The position numbers and the translations under genes are program-made. A stretch of DNA of 64,000 bases from Bacteroidetes bacterium 43-93 (GTDB lineage: Bacteria > Bacteroidota > Bacteroidia > Chitinophagales > Chitinophagaceae), in the NCBI GenBank assembly GCA_001897855.1, contig MKUO01000007.1:248001-312000 (forward strand), read 5' to 3'. How positions within the stretch are numbered: the first letter of the stretch is position 1; the number at the start of each line of letters is the position of its first letter. This document shows positions 17,617-26,105 of this stretch, in pieces. The notes beneath the pieces are model-generated. The model was not told the DNA's origin and made no database searches. It saw only the letters and a program-made list of their open reading frames with translations.

Positions 17617-17636
17617 TGAAGCATAAAAAGAACATC

Positions 17637-20021
17637 ATGTCGCAGTATGTAAAATCCTTTTCAGAAATATCTATTAATGATGTGCCTATTGTAGGAGGCA
17701 AAAATGCATCCCTCGGAGAGATGTACACCCGCCTTACACCCCATGGTATAAATGTTCCCGACGGATTTGCAACTACTGCAGAGGCGTTTTGGCATTTTAT
17801 AGAACAAAACCGCCTTGGGAAAAAGCTGGATGAATTATTTCAGCAACTGGACAACATAAATTTTAGTAATCTCCGTGTTGTGGGCGCAGAAGCCCGGAAG
17901 CTGATGTGCGAAGCGGATATGCCCAAAGCATTGGCTGTAGAAATTTTGTCGCAATATGATGCGCTTACAAATGGTCGCGAAATATCAGTGGCCGTTAGGA
18001 GCAGCGCTACTGCGGAAGACCTGCCCGGTGCCAGCTTTGCCGGACAGCACGAATCCTACCTCAATGTTTCAGGCCGGGGCAACGTACTGCAGGCTGTGCA
18101 AAAATGCTTCGCCTCCCTTTTTACAGACCGGGCGATCAAGTATCGTGCGGATAACGGTTTTTCACAAGACAAGATAGCACTATCTGTGGGTGTGCAGTTA
18201 ATGGTACGCGCTGATATGGCATGCTCCGGTATATGCTTTACGCTGGAGCCTGAATCCGGGTTCAGAGATGTGGTACATATAGCCGGTGTATGGGGCCTTG
18301 GAGAAAATATCGTTCAGGGAACAGTAATACCGGATGAGTTCCTGTTATTTAAGCCTTCGCTGCGATCAGGTAAAAAGGCTATCATTCAAAAAAGAAAAGG
18401 TGAGAAAAAGCTGATGATGGTGTATGGTGACGATGAGGATGGCAATACCATCAATTTGAATACACCACCGGCAATGCAGGCCAGGTATGTGCTATCAGAT
18501 CAGGAGATTACGCAGCTAGGTAACTGGGCTTTGATCATTGAAGAACACTACGGCAAGCCTATGGATATTGAATGGGCGAAAGACGGCGAAACAAACACGC
18601 TCTATATTATACAGGCGCGGCCCGAAACGGTACACGCAAATAAAAAGGGTACAGAAATTGAAGAGTATAAACTGTTGGAGAAAGGAACAGTAATAACGAG
18701 CGGCGAGGCTATTGGAAGTAAAATTATAAGTGGTACTGCAAGGTTGTTGAGATCTTCAAAATATGCAGACAAAGTGCAGCCGGGCGATATTGTGGTTACC
18801 GAGCTTACAAGTCCCGACTGGGATCCTATATTGAAAAAGGCTGCCGCTATAATAACGGATAAAGGTGGCAGAACCAGCCATGCCGCAATTGTTGCCCGCG
18901 AAATTGGTATACCTGCAATTGTTGCTACTAACAATGCCACACAAAAGATAAAAGATGGCGATGTGGTTACCGTAAGCTGTGCAGAAGGTAAGACAGGTAA
19001 TGTGTACCAGGGTGCACTTAAATGGGATAAAACTAATATTGATACGCATAATGTAACACTGCCAGAGAAAACGGCAGCTATGCTCATTGTGGCCGATCCG
19101 GGAAAAGCTTTTAAGTTCGCCGTATATCCAAATAGTGGTGTGGGCCTGCTTCGTATGGAGTTTATTATTAATCACGCCGTAGCAGTGCACCCCATGGCAT
19201 TGGTGAAGTTTGATGAGATGAAAGACCAGGCTGCGCAGCAACAAATTTCCATGCTTACAGCAGGTTATGATGATAAGAAAGAGTATTTCATAGATAAATT
19301 ATCGCAAGGGGTAGCTACCATAGCCGCGGCCTTTTACCCCAAGGATGTGATTGTAAGAATGAGTGATTTTAAAACAAATGAATATGCCAATTTATTGGGA
19401 GGGAAAGAGTTTGAACCTGTTGAAGAAAATCCTATGATCGGTTTCAGGGGTGCCTCCCGCTATTATAATCCACTGTATAAAGATGGCTTTAAGCTGGAAT
19501 GTGAAGCTATGAAAGTAGTGCGTAATGAAATGGGGCTAACTAATGTAAAGTTGATGATACCATTTTGCAGAACAGTAGAAGAAGGCAAAAAGGTAATAGA
19601 GGTGATGAAGGAAAATGGATTGCAACGCGGACAAAATGGACTAGAGATCTATGTTATGGCAGAAATCCCCAGCAATGTATTACTGGCTGAAGAGTTTGCA
19701 GAAGTGTTTGATGGCTTTTCAATAGGGTCTAATGATCTTACCCAACTTACATTGGGTATTGACCGCGATTCTGCACTTGTTGCCGATCTCTTCAGTGAGC
19801 AAAATGAAGCGGCGAAACTGATGATCGCAACCGTGATAGAAAAAGCGAAAAAAGTAAGTGCGAAGATTGGCTTATGCGGGCAGGCACCCAGTGATTTCCC
19901 TGAATTTGCAGGCTTCCTGGTAGAGAAAGGCATTGATAGTATTTCATTTAATCCGGACGCACTGTTCAAGGGTATCGATAATATCAAAAAAGCGGAAGCT
20001 AAAATCTTAGTTCATCATTAA
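17637..20021 (+). CDS. ppsA: Phosphoenolpyruvate synthase
   Basis: Start placed at ATG 17637 (MSQYVKSFSEI); the track ATG at 17616 overlaps the predicted -7 box. 794 residues, full length for PpsA. N-terminal ATP-grasp-like domain (VGGKNASLGEM, AVRSSATAEDLPGASFAGQ), central phosphohistidine domain with the swivelling His in GGRTSHAAIVAREIGIP, and C-terminal PEP-binding barrel (YVMAEIPSNVLLAEEF, GSNDLTQLTLGIDRDS, GLCGQAPSD). Converts pyruvate and ATP to PEP, AMP and phosphate. It lies in the stress region next to an SDR and a USP gene and has its own tandem operator, suggesting a role in carbon rerouting at low oxygen. Confidence 0.96.
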   Translation: MSQYVKSFSEISINDVPIVGGKNASLGEMYTRLTPHGINVPDGFATTAEAFWHFIEQNRLGKKLDELFQQLDNINFSNLRVVGAEARKLMCEADMPKALAVEILSQYDALTNGREISVAVRSSATAEDLPGASFAGQHESYLNVSGRGNVLQAVQKCFASLFTDRAIKYRADNGFSQDKIALSVGVQLMVRADMACSGICFTLEPESGFRDVVHIAGVWGLGENIVQGTVIPDEFLLFKPSLRSGKKAIIQKRKGEKKLMMVYGDDEDGNTINLNTPPAMQARYVLSDQEITQLGNWALIIEEHYGKPMDIEWAKDGETNTLYIIQARPETVHANKKGTEIEEYKLLEKGTVITSGEAIGSKIISGTARLLRSSKYADKVQPGDIVVTELTSPDWDPILKKAAAIITDKGGRTSHAAIVAREIGIPAIVATNNATQKIKDGDVVTVSCAEGKTGNVYQGALKWDKTNIDTHNVTLPEKTAAMLIVADPGKAFKFAVYPNSGVGLLRMEFIINHAVAVHPMALVKFDEMKDQAAQQQISMLTAGYDDKKEYFIDKLSQGVATIAAAFYPKDVIVRMSDFKTNEYANLLGGKEFEPVEENPMIGFRGASRYYNPLYKDGFKLECEAMKVVRNEMGLTNVKLMIPFCRTVEEGKKVIEVMKENGLQRGQNGLEIYVMAEIPSNVLLAEEFAEVFDGFSIGSNDLTQLTLGIDRDSALVADLFSEQNEAAKLMIATVIEKAKKVSAKIGLCGQAPSDFPEFAGFLVEKGIDSISFNPDALFKGIDNIKKAEAKILVHH

Positions 20022-20030
20022 AATAATAGA

Positions 20031-20783
20031 ATGGGCAGGCTTGATAATAAAGTAGCTATCATCACAGGTGCCGCAGGCGGGATGGGAGCGACCGAGGCAA
20101 GACTATTTGCACAGGAAGGCGCAAGGGTAATGGCCACTGATATGCAGGAGCATAAACTGAAAGAATGGGTGGATGTTGCAGCAAAGGAAGGTTTGCAGAT
20201 AATATATGCAGTACATAATGTAGCATCGCGGGATGACTGGCAACGGGTAATTGACGAAACTGTAAAGCACTACGGTGGTATTGATATACTTGTAAACAAT
20301 GCAGGTATCTATCCGGCCGGTGGTACCATGGAGAACACCAACCAGGAGGCATGGGATAAAGTGCTGGCCGTAAACCTTACCGGTCCTTTTATGGGTACAC
20401 AGCTTTGCCTGCCTTATTTGAAGAGGTCAGGGAAAGGATCGGTTGTGAATATTGATTCTATAGCAGGCAATGTAGGTGGCAATGGCCCTGCTTATACGGC
20501 ATCAAAAGGTGGCTTGAGAATGCTTACGAAAGATAATGCTGTAGAATTTGCAAAATTTAATGTTCGTGTAAATTCCATTCATCCAGGCGGTGTGCTTACG
20601 CCTATGACGGAAGCACTGATGCAGACAGAGGCAGCTAAGAAAGCTATGGAAACAATGTGCCCTATGGGGCGCATTGGGCAATCTATTGAGATAGCTTACG
20701 GGGCGTTGTATCTCGCCTCAGACGAAGCGTCTTATGTTACAGGTGCAGAACTGGTAATTGATGGTGGTTTAATAGCACGGTAG
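20031..20783 (+). CDS. Short-chain dehydrogenase/reductase
   Basis: 250 residues, classical SDR. The NAD(P)-binding TGAAGGMG (residues 13-19), NNAG (89-92), catalytic Ser143, Tyr155 and Lys159 (YTASK) and the C-terminal GAELVIDGG are present. Asp37 after the second strand (ATDMQ) favours NAD. Substrate unknown; sequence style is near 3-alpha/20-beta-hydroxysteroid or glucose-1-dehydrogenase-like SDRs, labels that say little about substrate. It starts 9 bp after ppsA, so it is probably on the same transcript. Confidence 0.9.
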   Translation: MGRLDNKVAIITGAAGGMGATEARLFAQEGARVMATDMQEHKLKEWVDVAAKEGLQIIYAVHNVASRDDWQRVIDETVKHYGGIDILVNNAGIYPAGGTMENTNQEAWDKVLAVNLTGPFMGTQLCLPYLKRSGKGSVVNIDSIAGNVGGNGPAYTASKGGLRMLTKDNAVEFAKFNVRVNSIHPGGVLTPMTEALMQTEAAKKAMETMCPMGRIGQSIEIAYGALYLASDEASYVTGAELVIDGGLIAR

Positions 20784-20791
20784 TCAGATGT

Positions 20792-20856
20792 TGATTGGAA
20801 TCATTTTATTGATTGTTTGCCATCATAGAAACTGGCAGGCTTTGAGGATAGATTTG
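20792..20856 (+). promoter_or_regulatory. Tandem Crp/FNR-type operator and promoter of USP gene (region 5)
   Basis: TGATTGGAATCA (20792-20803, perfect half-sites) and TGTTTGCCATCA (20814-20825, one mismatch), starts 22 bp apart. The -7 box TAGATTTG (20849-20856, perfect) ends 36.5 bp from the proximal centre. Confidence 0.78.
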
Positions 20857-20873
20857 AATTCTAAATCGAGCTT

Positions 20874-21689
20874 ATGAAAAAGATCATCACGATATTCGAC
20901 GGGAGAAATTTTTCCGAAGGAGTATTTGAATTTATCAAGTGGCAAAATGCTACTAGCCCTGTATTGCTAACCGGTGTTTTTCTCAATGCAATTGACTATG
21001 CTACCGCATGGAACTATCCTATGTTCCTCAGCGGCTATCTCAATACTGTTGTAGAAGATTTTGATACCATAGCGAGCAATGTGCAAAAATTTAAAAATTT
21101 ATGCGAGCGAAACGGCATCGAATACAGGGTTCATGAAGATATTGGCACAGGAGTGATGGAATTGATAAGAAAAGAAACACGTTTCTCTGACTTATTAGTG
21201 ATGTCCGGCGATTTCTTTTATAACGATACGTTTTACATCGACCCGGATTCTTACCTGAAAGATACTTTGCACGAATCAGAATGCCCCGTGCTATTGCTCC
21301 CCGATAATTTTAAAGCACCGGTAAATAATATCCTCGCGTATGACGGCAGTGCGTCTTCAGTATATGCAATCAAGCAATTCTCTACGCTTTTTCCTGCATG
21401 GCGAGGTAACAAAACCCATATAGTGTATGCGAGTGTCAAGGGTAAGGAAATTCCGGATAGAATATATATTGAAGAATTGGCGGTGAGGCATTTTCCTAAT
21501 CTTATTATTGATGCACTCCAAATGGATGCCCGGAAGTATTTCAATACCTGGCTGACGGATCAGCCGAGGTCTATATTAGTTACAGGTGCCTATGGGAGAT
21601 CTTCTTTGTCTGAATCTTTGAAAAATAGTTTCGTTGCAGAGATCGTTATGGAGCACAAAATACCAGTATTTGTAGCGCACAGCCATTAG
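20874..21689 (+). CDS. Universal stress protein, tandem USP domains
   Basis: 271 residues, two USP domains in tandem (about 1-140 and 145-271). The first is divergent; the second keeps the ATP-binding-type loop GAYGRSSLSESLKNS (G-x2-G-x9-S/T) and ends PVFVAHSH. Such two-domain USPs are abundant in hypoxia and dormancy regulons. Cytosolic, function not defined biochemically. Own tandem operator promoter; leader of roughly a dozen bases. Converges with the L,D-transpeptidase gene, the two stop codons sharing TTAG. A second two-domain USP lies at 32.0-32.8 kb. Confidence 0.9.
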   Translation: MKKIITIFDGRNFSEGVFEFIKWQNATSPVLLTGVFLNAIDYATAWNYPMFLSGYLNTVVEDFDTIASNVQKFKNLCERNGIEYRVHEDIGTGVMELIRKETRFSDLLVMSGDFFYNDTFYIDPDSYLKDTLHESECPVLLLPDNFKAPVNNILAYDGSASSVYAIKQFSTLFPAWRGNKTHIVYASVKGKEIPDRIYIEELAVRHFPNLIIDALQMDARKYFNTWLTDQPRSILVTGAYGRSSLSESLKNSFVAEIVMEHKIPVFVAHSH

Positions 21690-22873
21690 TTGCCGAGCTG
21701 ATGGTAGATATCTCTGTAATAGCTGACAGCATTGGTATCATTTACGGCTGCTGTCTGATAAATAACAAAAACCGGCACTGGTGTTGCAATAGAATGTATC
21801 ACCGGTTGCTGGTTTTTTATACATGCTTTTAAAAAAGCGCTATCCACCCTGTTAGGAAGGAGGAAGCTGGCCAGTTCAATAGGTTTTTCTATTCTGATAC
21901 ATCCGTGACTAAAATAACGTTCTGCAGATTTGAATGCCGATTTCAGGTTGGTGTCATGCATATATACACTGAAAGGGGAAGTGAGGTTAAATTTCACGAC
22001 GCCCAGCGCGTTGTCACAGCCCGTAGATTGCCTTAGCGTGTAGGGGAAATTATTCTTACTTAGTTGAGACCATTTAATGCTATAAGGGCTTACAACCTGC
22101 CCGCGTGCATTTAGTACCTGGATATTCATATAGTTAAGTACGCCGGGGTTTCTGCGGCATGCAGGCAGTAGTTCTTTGGTGATAATGCTTTTAGGGACAT
22201 GCCAATAGGGATAGAAGATAACCTCGTTACAATATGCTGCAAAGCGTGGCGTTGGCGTTGCCGGCTTACCTGCAACTATCTTCATACGCAGCCAAAGGCT
22301 ATCGGCCACATAGTAGTTGAGGTGTATAGATGCAACGTTTACAACTATATATTTTGGGAATCCAAAGTGCGTTAGCCAGCGTTCTGCATTGATCGCCTTT
22401 CGCAATTGTTTGATCTTTCTGCTATCGCCTTTTCTCAACTGTTGACGCAGTTCATTTACGAGTACTGTGTAAGCAAGGGTTTTAGGTTGCCATTTTTGCA
22501 ATATGGCAACAAGATCGTTTGCTGAAGTGATTGTATAGATGTCTTTTGACAAAAGGCTGTCAGCATTTGAAGAACCCTGTATTCCGTTATAGCTTACTTC
22601 AGCAGATATGCCATGCCCCTGGTGCACATCTTTAATATATTTAAACATTGCGTCGGTGAAGGTTGTCTTCCAGGTTTCCGCTGGTGCTGCAGATATTTCG
22701 CCACTGAATAGCTGGTAGTAGCGATAGTCATTTTTATCCAATCCTATATAAGCACAGCTATCTAAAAGCTGCTTAAATGTATAGTAGGCCGAAGGGTCAA
22801 CCGGCCTCTGCTGCCCAAAAACGTGTAAGGAAAGAAGCAGGACGGTAATTGTTTGTATAAAACGCGCACGCAT
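21686..22873 (-). CDS. Secreted L,D-transpeptidase (YkuD family)
   Basis: 395 residues. Signal peptide at 1-20 (IQTITVLLLSLHVFGQQ). The N-terminal half contains the DYRYYQLFSG and YTITSANDLVAILQKW segments of YcbB-like transpeptidases; the C-terminal catalytic domain has IVAGKPATPTPRF, FYPYWHVPKSI and the active site SHGCIRIEKPIELASFLL with catalytic Cys. It would form 3-3 peptidoglycan cross-links or attach proteins in the periplasm. Divergent from the small helical gene at 23.0 kb across a tandem operator. Its ATG lies only 5 bp after the last base of the predicted -7 box, so the message may be leaderless. Confidence 0.88.
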   Translation of the reverse strand: MRARFIQTITVLLLSLHVFGQQRPVDPSAYYTFKQLLDSCAYIGLDKNDYRYYQLFSGEISAAPAETWKTTFTDAMFKYIKDVHQGHGISAEVSYNGIQGSSNADSLLSKDIYTITSANDLVAILQKWQPKTLAYTVLVNELRQQLRKGDSRKIKQLRKAINAERWLTHFGFPKYIVVNVASIHLNYYVADSLWLRMKIVAGKPATPTPRFAAYCNEVIFYPYWHVPKSIITKELLPACRRNPGVLNYMNIQVLNARGQVVSPYSIKWSQLSKNNFPYTLRQSTGCDNALGVVKFNLTSPFSVYMHDTNLKSAFKSAERYFSHGCIRIEKPIELASFLLPNRVDSAFLKACIKNQQPVIHSIATPVPVFVIYQTAAVNDTNAVSYYRDIYHQLGN

Positions 22874-22877
22874 TAAG

Positions 22878-22973
22878 CAAAAATCTTATCATAAACCGGA
22901 ATTGGAGATGATGACACTCATGTATTGATATGACAGCAGTCATAAACTGCCAAACGACCGGCGTATAGTTTTA
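22878..22973. promoter_or_regulatory. Tandem Crp/FNR-type operator between divergent genes (region 6)
   Basis: TGATGACACTCA (22909-22920) and TGACAGCAGTCA (22931-22942, perfect TGAC-N4-GTCA palindrome), starts 22 bp apart. Rightward -7 box TAGTTTTA (22966-22973, 5/6); leftward box CAAAAATC on + (22878-22885, 5/6). Each lies 36.5 bp from the centre of its nearer site. Confidence 0.75.
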
Positions 22974-23003
22974 CGTCACATTGAAATAGCAAAATCGTTA
23001 AAC

Positions 23004-23387
23004 ATGAAAAAAATAAGTATTACGCACGTAAACAACGCACATAATGACTGGATAAGAGCATTGGACTTTTATAAGCAGGAGTTGAATATTTTGAAAAGCA
23101 GGCTATCTGAGATTGGGGGAAAGAACTCCGCTGCCGATGTTTTAAAACAAGTAGAACATTTTGAGAACGCATTTAAAGTGCAGCGCGATAACATGGATCG
23201 TCTGAACCATGATGTTCACCTGAATGTAGTAAGCATTGGTAATCAGTTGCAGGAGTCTAAAGCGGGGTATATTGATGCAGCTTTACTGGCGCAGCATAAT
23301 ACCCTTCATGAACGATTTACGGCTGAAGAAAAGGCGATCAATGAATTAAGGCATCAGTTTACCCAATTTTCGGCAGACTGGATGTAA
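23004..23387 (+). CDS. Small helical/coiled-coil protein, paralogue of the 25.7-26.1 kb gene
   Basis: 127 residues, hydrophilic and helical throughout, no signal peptide. No family recognised. It aligns without gaps over about 60 residues with the product of 25736-26086: both have WIR-x-LD-x4-QE near residue 17, then K-x4-S-(E/D)-I, A-x2-VL-x3-E and a terminal D-x4-L-x2-D. The shared layout suggests a small family of helical-bundle proteins in the stress region. Promoter with tandem operator upstream; a strong hairpin follows. Confidence 0.72.
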   Translation: MKKISITHVNNAHNDWIRALDFYKQELNILKSRLSEIGGKNSAADVLKQVEHFENAFKVQRDNMDRLNHDVHLNVVSIGNQLQESKAGYIDAALLAQHNTLHERFTAEEKAINELRHQFTQFSADWM

Positions 23388-23418
23388 TTAATTGCCGTAG
23401 CTGGTAACATCCTTTGCG

Positions 23419-23457
23419 GGCCCCCGGATTTCATGTTCGGCATGAGATCCCGGGGCC
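23419..23457 (+). terminator. Long hairpin after the small helical gene
   Basis: GGCCCC-C-GGATTTCATG / CATGAGATCC-C-GGGGCC with a 5-nt loop TTCGG and one internal mismatch, about 30 bp past the stop. The T-run after it is broken (TGATTATTTG), so it may terminate weakly or protect the 3' end. Confidence 0.6.
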
Positions 23458-23527
23458 TGATTATTTGTAGGTTAAGTATTTTGCTTTAAATCAATTGAAG
23501 TATTAATTTAGTAGTACAAATTACCAT

Positions 23528-24679
23528 GTGGACCGGAGATATTTTGAATTTGCCCTCTTTAACAACGCCGCTATTGGCATCATTGCAGTTGATGCCAGTG
23601 GCCAGATGGTTTATGTAAATGAGTATGCGCTCAATCAGTTTGGATACGAGAAAGACGAGATTTATGGGAAAAAGATCGAAACCCTGATTCCCCAGCGTTA
23701 TAAAAACCGCCACGAGCAACATCGCGACCATTTTCACAATCATAATCCGCACAACAGGCCCATGGGTATCGGGCTCGATCTGCACGGAAGCCGTAAAGAT
23801 GGTTCTGAATTTCCGGTAGAAGTGAGCCTGAGTACTTATGAAACCTCAGAAGGGAGGTTTAGTGTGGCCTTTATTATTGATATTACCTCTCGTAAAGAAT
23901 CAGAAAAGGCGTTGCTAAAACTGAACGAAGAATTAGAGCAAAAAGTAAAAGAACGTACTCATTCCCTTGAGGAAGCGCTGGCAAAAGAGAAAGATCTGAA
24001 TGAATTAAAATCAAGGTTCGTGTCTATGGCTTCTCACGAGTTCAGGACACCATTAAGTACTATCTGGTCCTCAGCATATCTTGTTTCTCAATATACACAA
24101 GCAGAAGACCAGCCCAAACGGGAAAGACATATACAGCGTATTGTATCTTCCGTAAATCTGCTTACTGATATTCTCGATGATTTCTTATCGGTTGGTAAGA
24201 TAGAGGAAGGCAAGATACAAGTGAAAGTATCGGAGCTCAATTTGAAGGAGCTTACGGAAGATTTCCTGTCAGAATTAACTACCATTCTTAAAAAAGGCCA
24301 GTCCATCGATTATCAGCACACAGGTGAGGAATTGATCATGCAGGACCCGGCATTGTTGAAACATATCCTCATGAACCTGGTATCCAATGCCATGAAGTTC
24401 TCTGATGAGGATACCACAATTACTGTTCGCACATCTCTTATAAACGGAGTATTGACATTATCTGTTAAAGATCAGGGGGTTGGTATTTCTGAGGAAGACC
24501 AGGAGCACTTATTTGAGCGTTTCTTCCGCGGTTCGAATGTGATAAATATTGAAGGAACGGGTCTTGGCCTGCACATTGTAGCCAAATATGCCGAGCTGCT
24601 CAACGGGACTATAAAATGCAATAGCACTCTTGGAGAAGGAACAGAATTTATTGTGGAATTCCAACCAAATCGTCAATAG
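23528..24679 (+). CDS. PAS-domain sensor histidine kinase
   Basis: 383 residues from a GTG start; the nearby ATG 23526 is out of frame. No membrane segment, so cytosolic. PAS domain at about 8-120 (NNAAIGIIAVDASGQMVYVNEYAL ... RKDGSEFPVEVSLS), a short coiled coil, then kinase core: H-box SHEFRTPLSTI with phospho-acceptor His170, N-box LMNLVSNAMKFS, DQGVGIS, and GTGLGLHIV. The PAS FG region is unusually His-rich (six His in residues 62-75), and an RH pair falls near the heme-ligand His of FixL, though the FixL distal Arg is not evident. One bp before the response-regulator gene; certainly a cognate pair. Confidence 0.92.
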   Translation: MDRRYFEFALFNNAAIGIIAVDASGQMVYVNEYALNQFGYEKDEIYGKKIETLIPQRYKNRHEQHRDHFHNHNPHNRPMGIGLDLHGSRKDGSEFPVEVSLSTYETSEGRFSVAFIIDITSRKESEKALLKLNEELEQKVKERTHSLEEALAKEKDLNELKSRFVSMASHEFRTPLSTIWSSAYLVSQYTQAEDQPKRERHIQRIVSSVNLLTDILDDFLSVGKIEEGKIQVKVSELNLKELTEDFLSELTTILKKGQSIDYQHTGEELIMQDPALLKHILMNLVSNAMKFSDEDTTITVRTSLINGVLTLSVKDQGVGISEEDQEHLFERFFRGSNVINIEGTGLGLHIVAKYAELLNGTIKCNSTLGEGTEFIVEFQPNRQ

Positions 24680-24680
24680 T

Positions 24681-25739
24681 ATGAAGAATATTTTATTAAT
24701 AGAAGACAATATAAACATCAGGGAAAACCTGGCCGAAATACTGGAGCTGTCTGGTTATAAGGTAATGAAAGCCGAAGGAGGCAAACAGGGTGTTGCTTTC
24801 GCTTTCGAATCCACACCGGATATCATCCTTTGCGATATCATGATGCCCGACCTGGATGGCTATGGTGTGATCCATATGATACAAAACAATCCTGCCACTC
24901 AAAATGTGCCTTTCATTTTTCTTACCGCAAAGACTGAAAGGGCTGATGTGCGAAGAGGGATGGAATTAGGTGCGGATGATTATATCACGAAGCCATTCAA
25001 TAGCACCGAAGTGCTAAAGGCTATTGAAAGCCGGCTAAAGAAAAGTGACTTGCTGAGAAAAGATGTAGGGCATGGTATTGAAGGGTTAAGTGCCATCATC
25101 AGCTATTCCGGCGGTAAAAACATATTAGATACGTTTGCCGAAGAAGGACATATTAACAAGTTTAAAAAGAAACAGGTTATTTATAGCGAAGGCAACCATG
25201 CTGTAAGGCTGTTTTATATAGATAAGGGCAAAGTGAAAACTTACCGTACCAATGATGACGGTAAAGAGCTGGTAACAGCTATATACCACGAGGGCGATTT
25301 CTTCGGTTATGTTCCTATTTTAGAGCATACGCCCTATAAGGATACCGCTGAAACGATGGAAGATTGCGAGATAGCTGTAATACCTCGGGATACGTTTGAA
25401 GATCTGCTGAGTAAGAACCCCGATGCGATGAAGAAGATAGTAGAGCTGCTTGCAAAAAATGTTTCGGAGAAAGAACAGCAACTATTAGGGCTGGCGTATA
25501 ATTCCCTCAGGAAAAAGGTTGCCAATGCAATTATAACAGTGTCAGAGAAATATTCTAATGGTAGCAAAGAGCCTTTTTATATAGATATCAGCCGCGATAA
25601 CCTTGCCACAATAGCCGGCACGGCCAAGGAATCCCTGATACGTACGCTCAGCGATTTTAAAGAGGAGAAATTAATTGATATCGTAAAGGGCGACATAGTG
25701 GTGCTGGATGAAAAGAAACTGCGCAATTTGGTAAACTAA
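24681..25739 (+). CDS. Response regulator with receiver domain fused to a Crp/Fnr output domain
   Basis: Start at ATG 24681 (MKNILLIEDN); the track start 24630 lies inside the kinase gene. 352 residues. Receiver domain 1-120 with Asp9, phospho-acceptor Asp52 (CDIMMPDLDG), Thr81 and Lys103. Then a cNMP-binding-type beta-roll (NKFKKKQVIYSEGNHAVRLFYIDKGKVKT) and a Crp-type winged HTH with recognition helix GTAKESLIRTL, keeping the Glu and Arg that read TGA. Such a fusion is uncommon; most receiver domains drive NarL, OmpR or LytTR outputs. It is the second candidate for the tandem operators. Its stop overlaps that of the convergent gene (CTAA). Confidence 0.9.
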   Translation: MKNILLIEDNINIRENLAEILELSGYKVMKAEGGKQGVAFAFESTPDIILCDIMMPDLDGYGVIHMIQNNPATQNVPFIFLTAKTERADVRRGMELGADDYITKPFNSTEVLKAIESRLKKSDLLRKDVGHGIEGLSAIISYSGGKNILDTFAEEGHINKFKKKQVIYSEGNHAVRLFYIDKGKVKTYRTNDDGKELVTAIYHEGDFFGYVPILEHTPYKDTAETMEDCEIAVIPRDTFEDLLSKNPDAMKKIVELLAKNVSEKEQQLLGLAYNSLRKKVANAIITVSEKYSNGSKEPFYIDISRDNLATIAGTAKESLIRTLSDFKEEKLIDIVKGDIVVLDEKKLRNLVN

Positions 25740-26086
25740 AGCACCTCGTGAATATAATTGGTGAAATTATATTTCAGGTTACCGAATTCCTTTTCCATCT
25801 TTTCCATATCGTACCTTAAGGTGATACGTTTTTTGTGAAATTCTTCAGGAGATAAATTATTTTCCTGGAGTTTTTTTATGTCTCTGCGTAAAAAAGCTAT
25901 AACAGTATCCTTATTCAGGAACAGGTTGTTGTACTGTTCTATTTTGTCTAGAACATTGGGTGCAGCATTAAGCGAAAGTATATCCGATATCTGGTTTTTC
26001 ATATGGATATTCTCTTGTTGCAGATAGTCCAGTGTTCGTATCCACCCTTTTATCTCATAGCTATATTTCTCGCTATTGTCAATCAT
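25736..26086 (-). CDS. Small helical/coiled-coil protein, paralogue of the 23.0 kb gene
   Basis: 116 residues, hydrophilic, helical, no export signal. Shares with the 23004-23387 product the pattern WIR-x-LD-x4-QE, K-x4-SDI, APNVLDKIE and a later D-x4-L-x2-D, clear enough to call them paralogues. No family recognised. It lies 19 bp after the next minus-strand gene upstream (26106-26576), so the two are probably one operon read from the divergent promoter at 26.6 kb. Its stop overlaps that of the receiver-Crp regulator gene. Confidence 0.72.
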   Translation of the reverse strand: MIDNSEKYSYEIKGWIRTLDYLQQENIHMKNQISDILSLNAAPNVLDKIEQYNNLFLNKDTVIAFLRRDIKKLQENNLSPEEFHKKRITLRYDMEKMEKEFGNLKYNFTNYIHEVL

Positions 26087-26105
26087 GTGCTATTTGCTAA
26101 ATCAA

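Noticed and set aside
23458-23493. Possible operators before the histidine kinase (TGATTATTTGTA, TGCTTTAAATCA)
   Set aside because: Spacing is 24 bp, halves are weak, and no -7 box lies at 36.5 bp; the kinase-regulator pair is not shown to be in the regulon.
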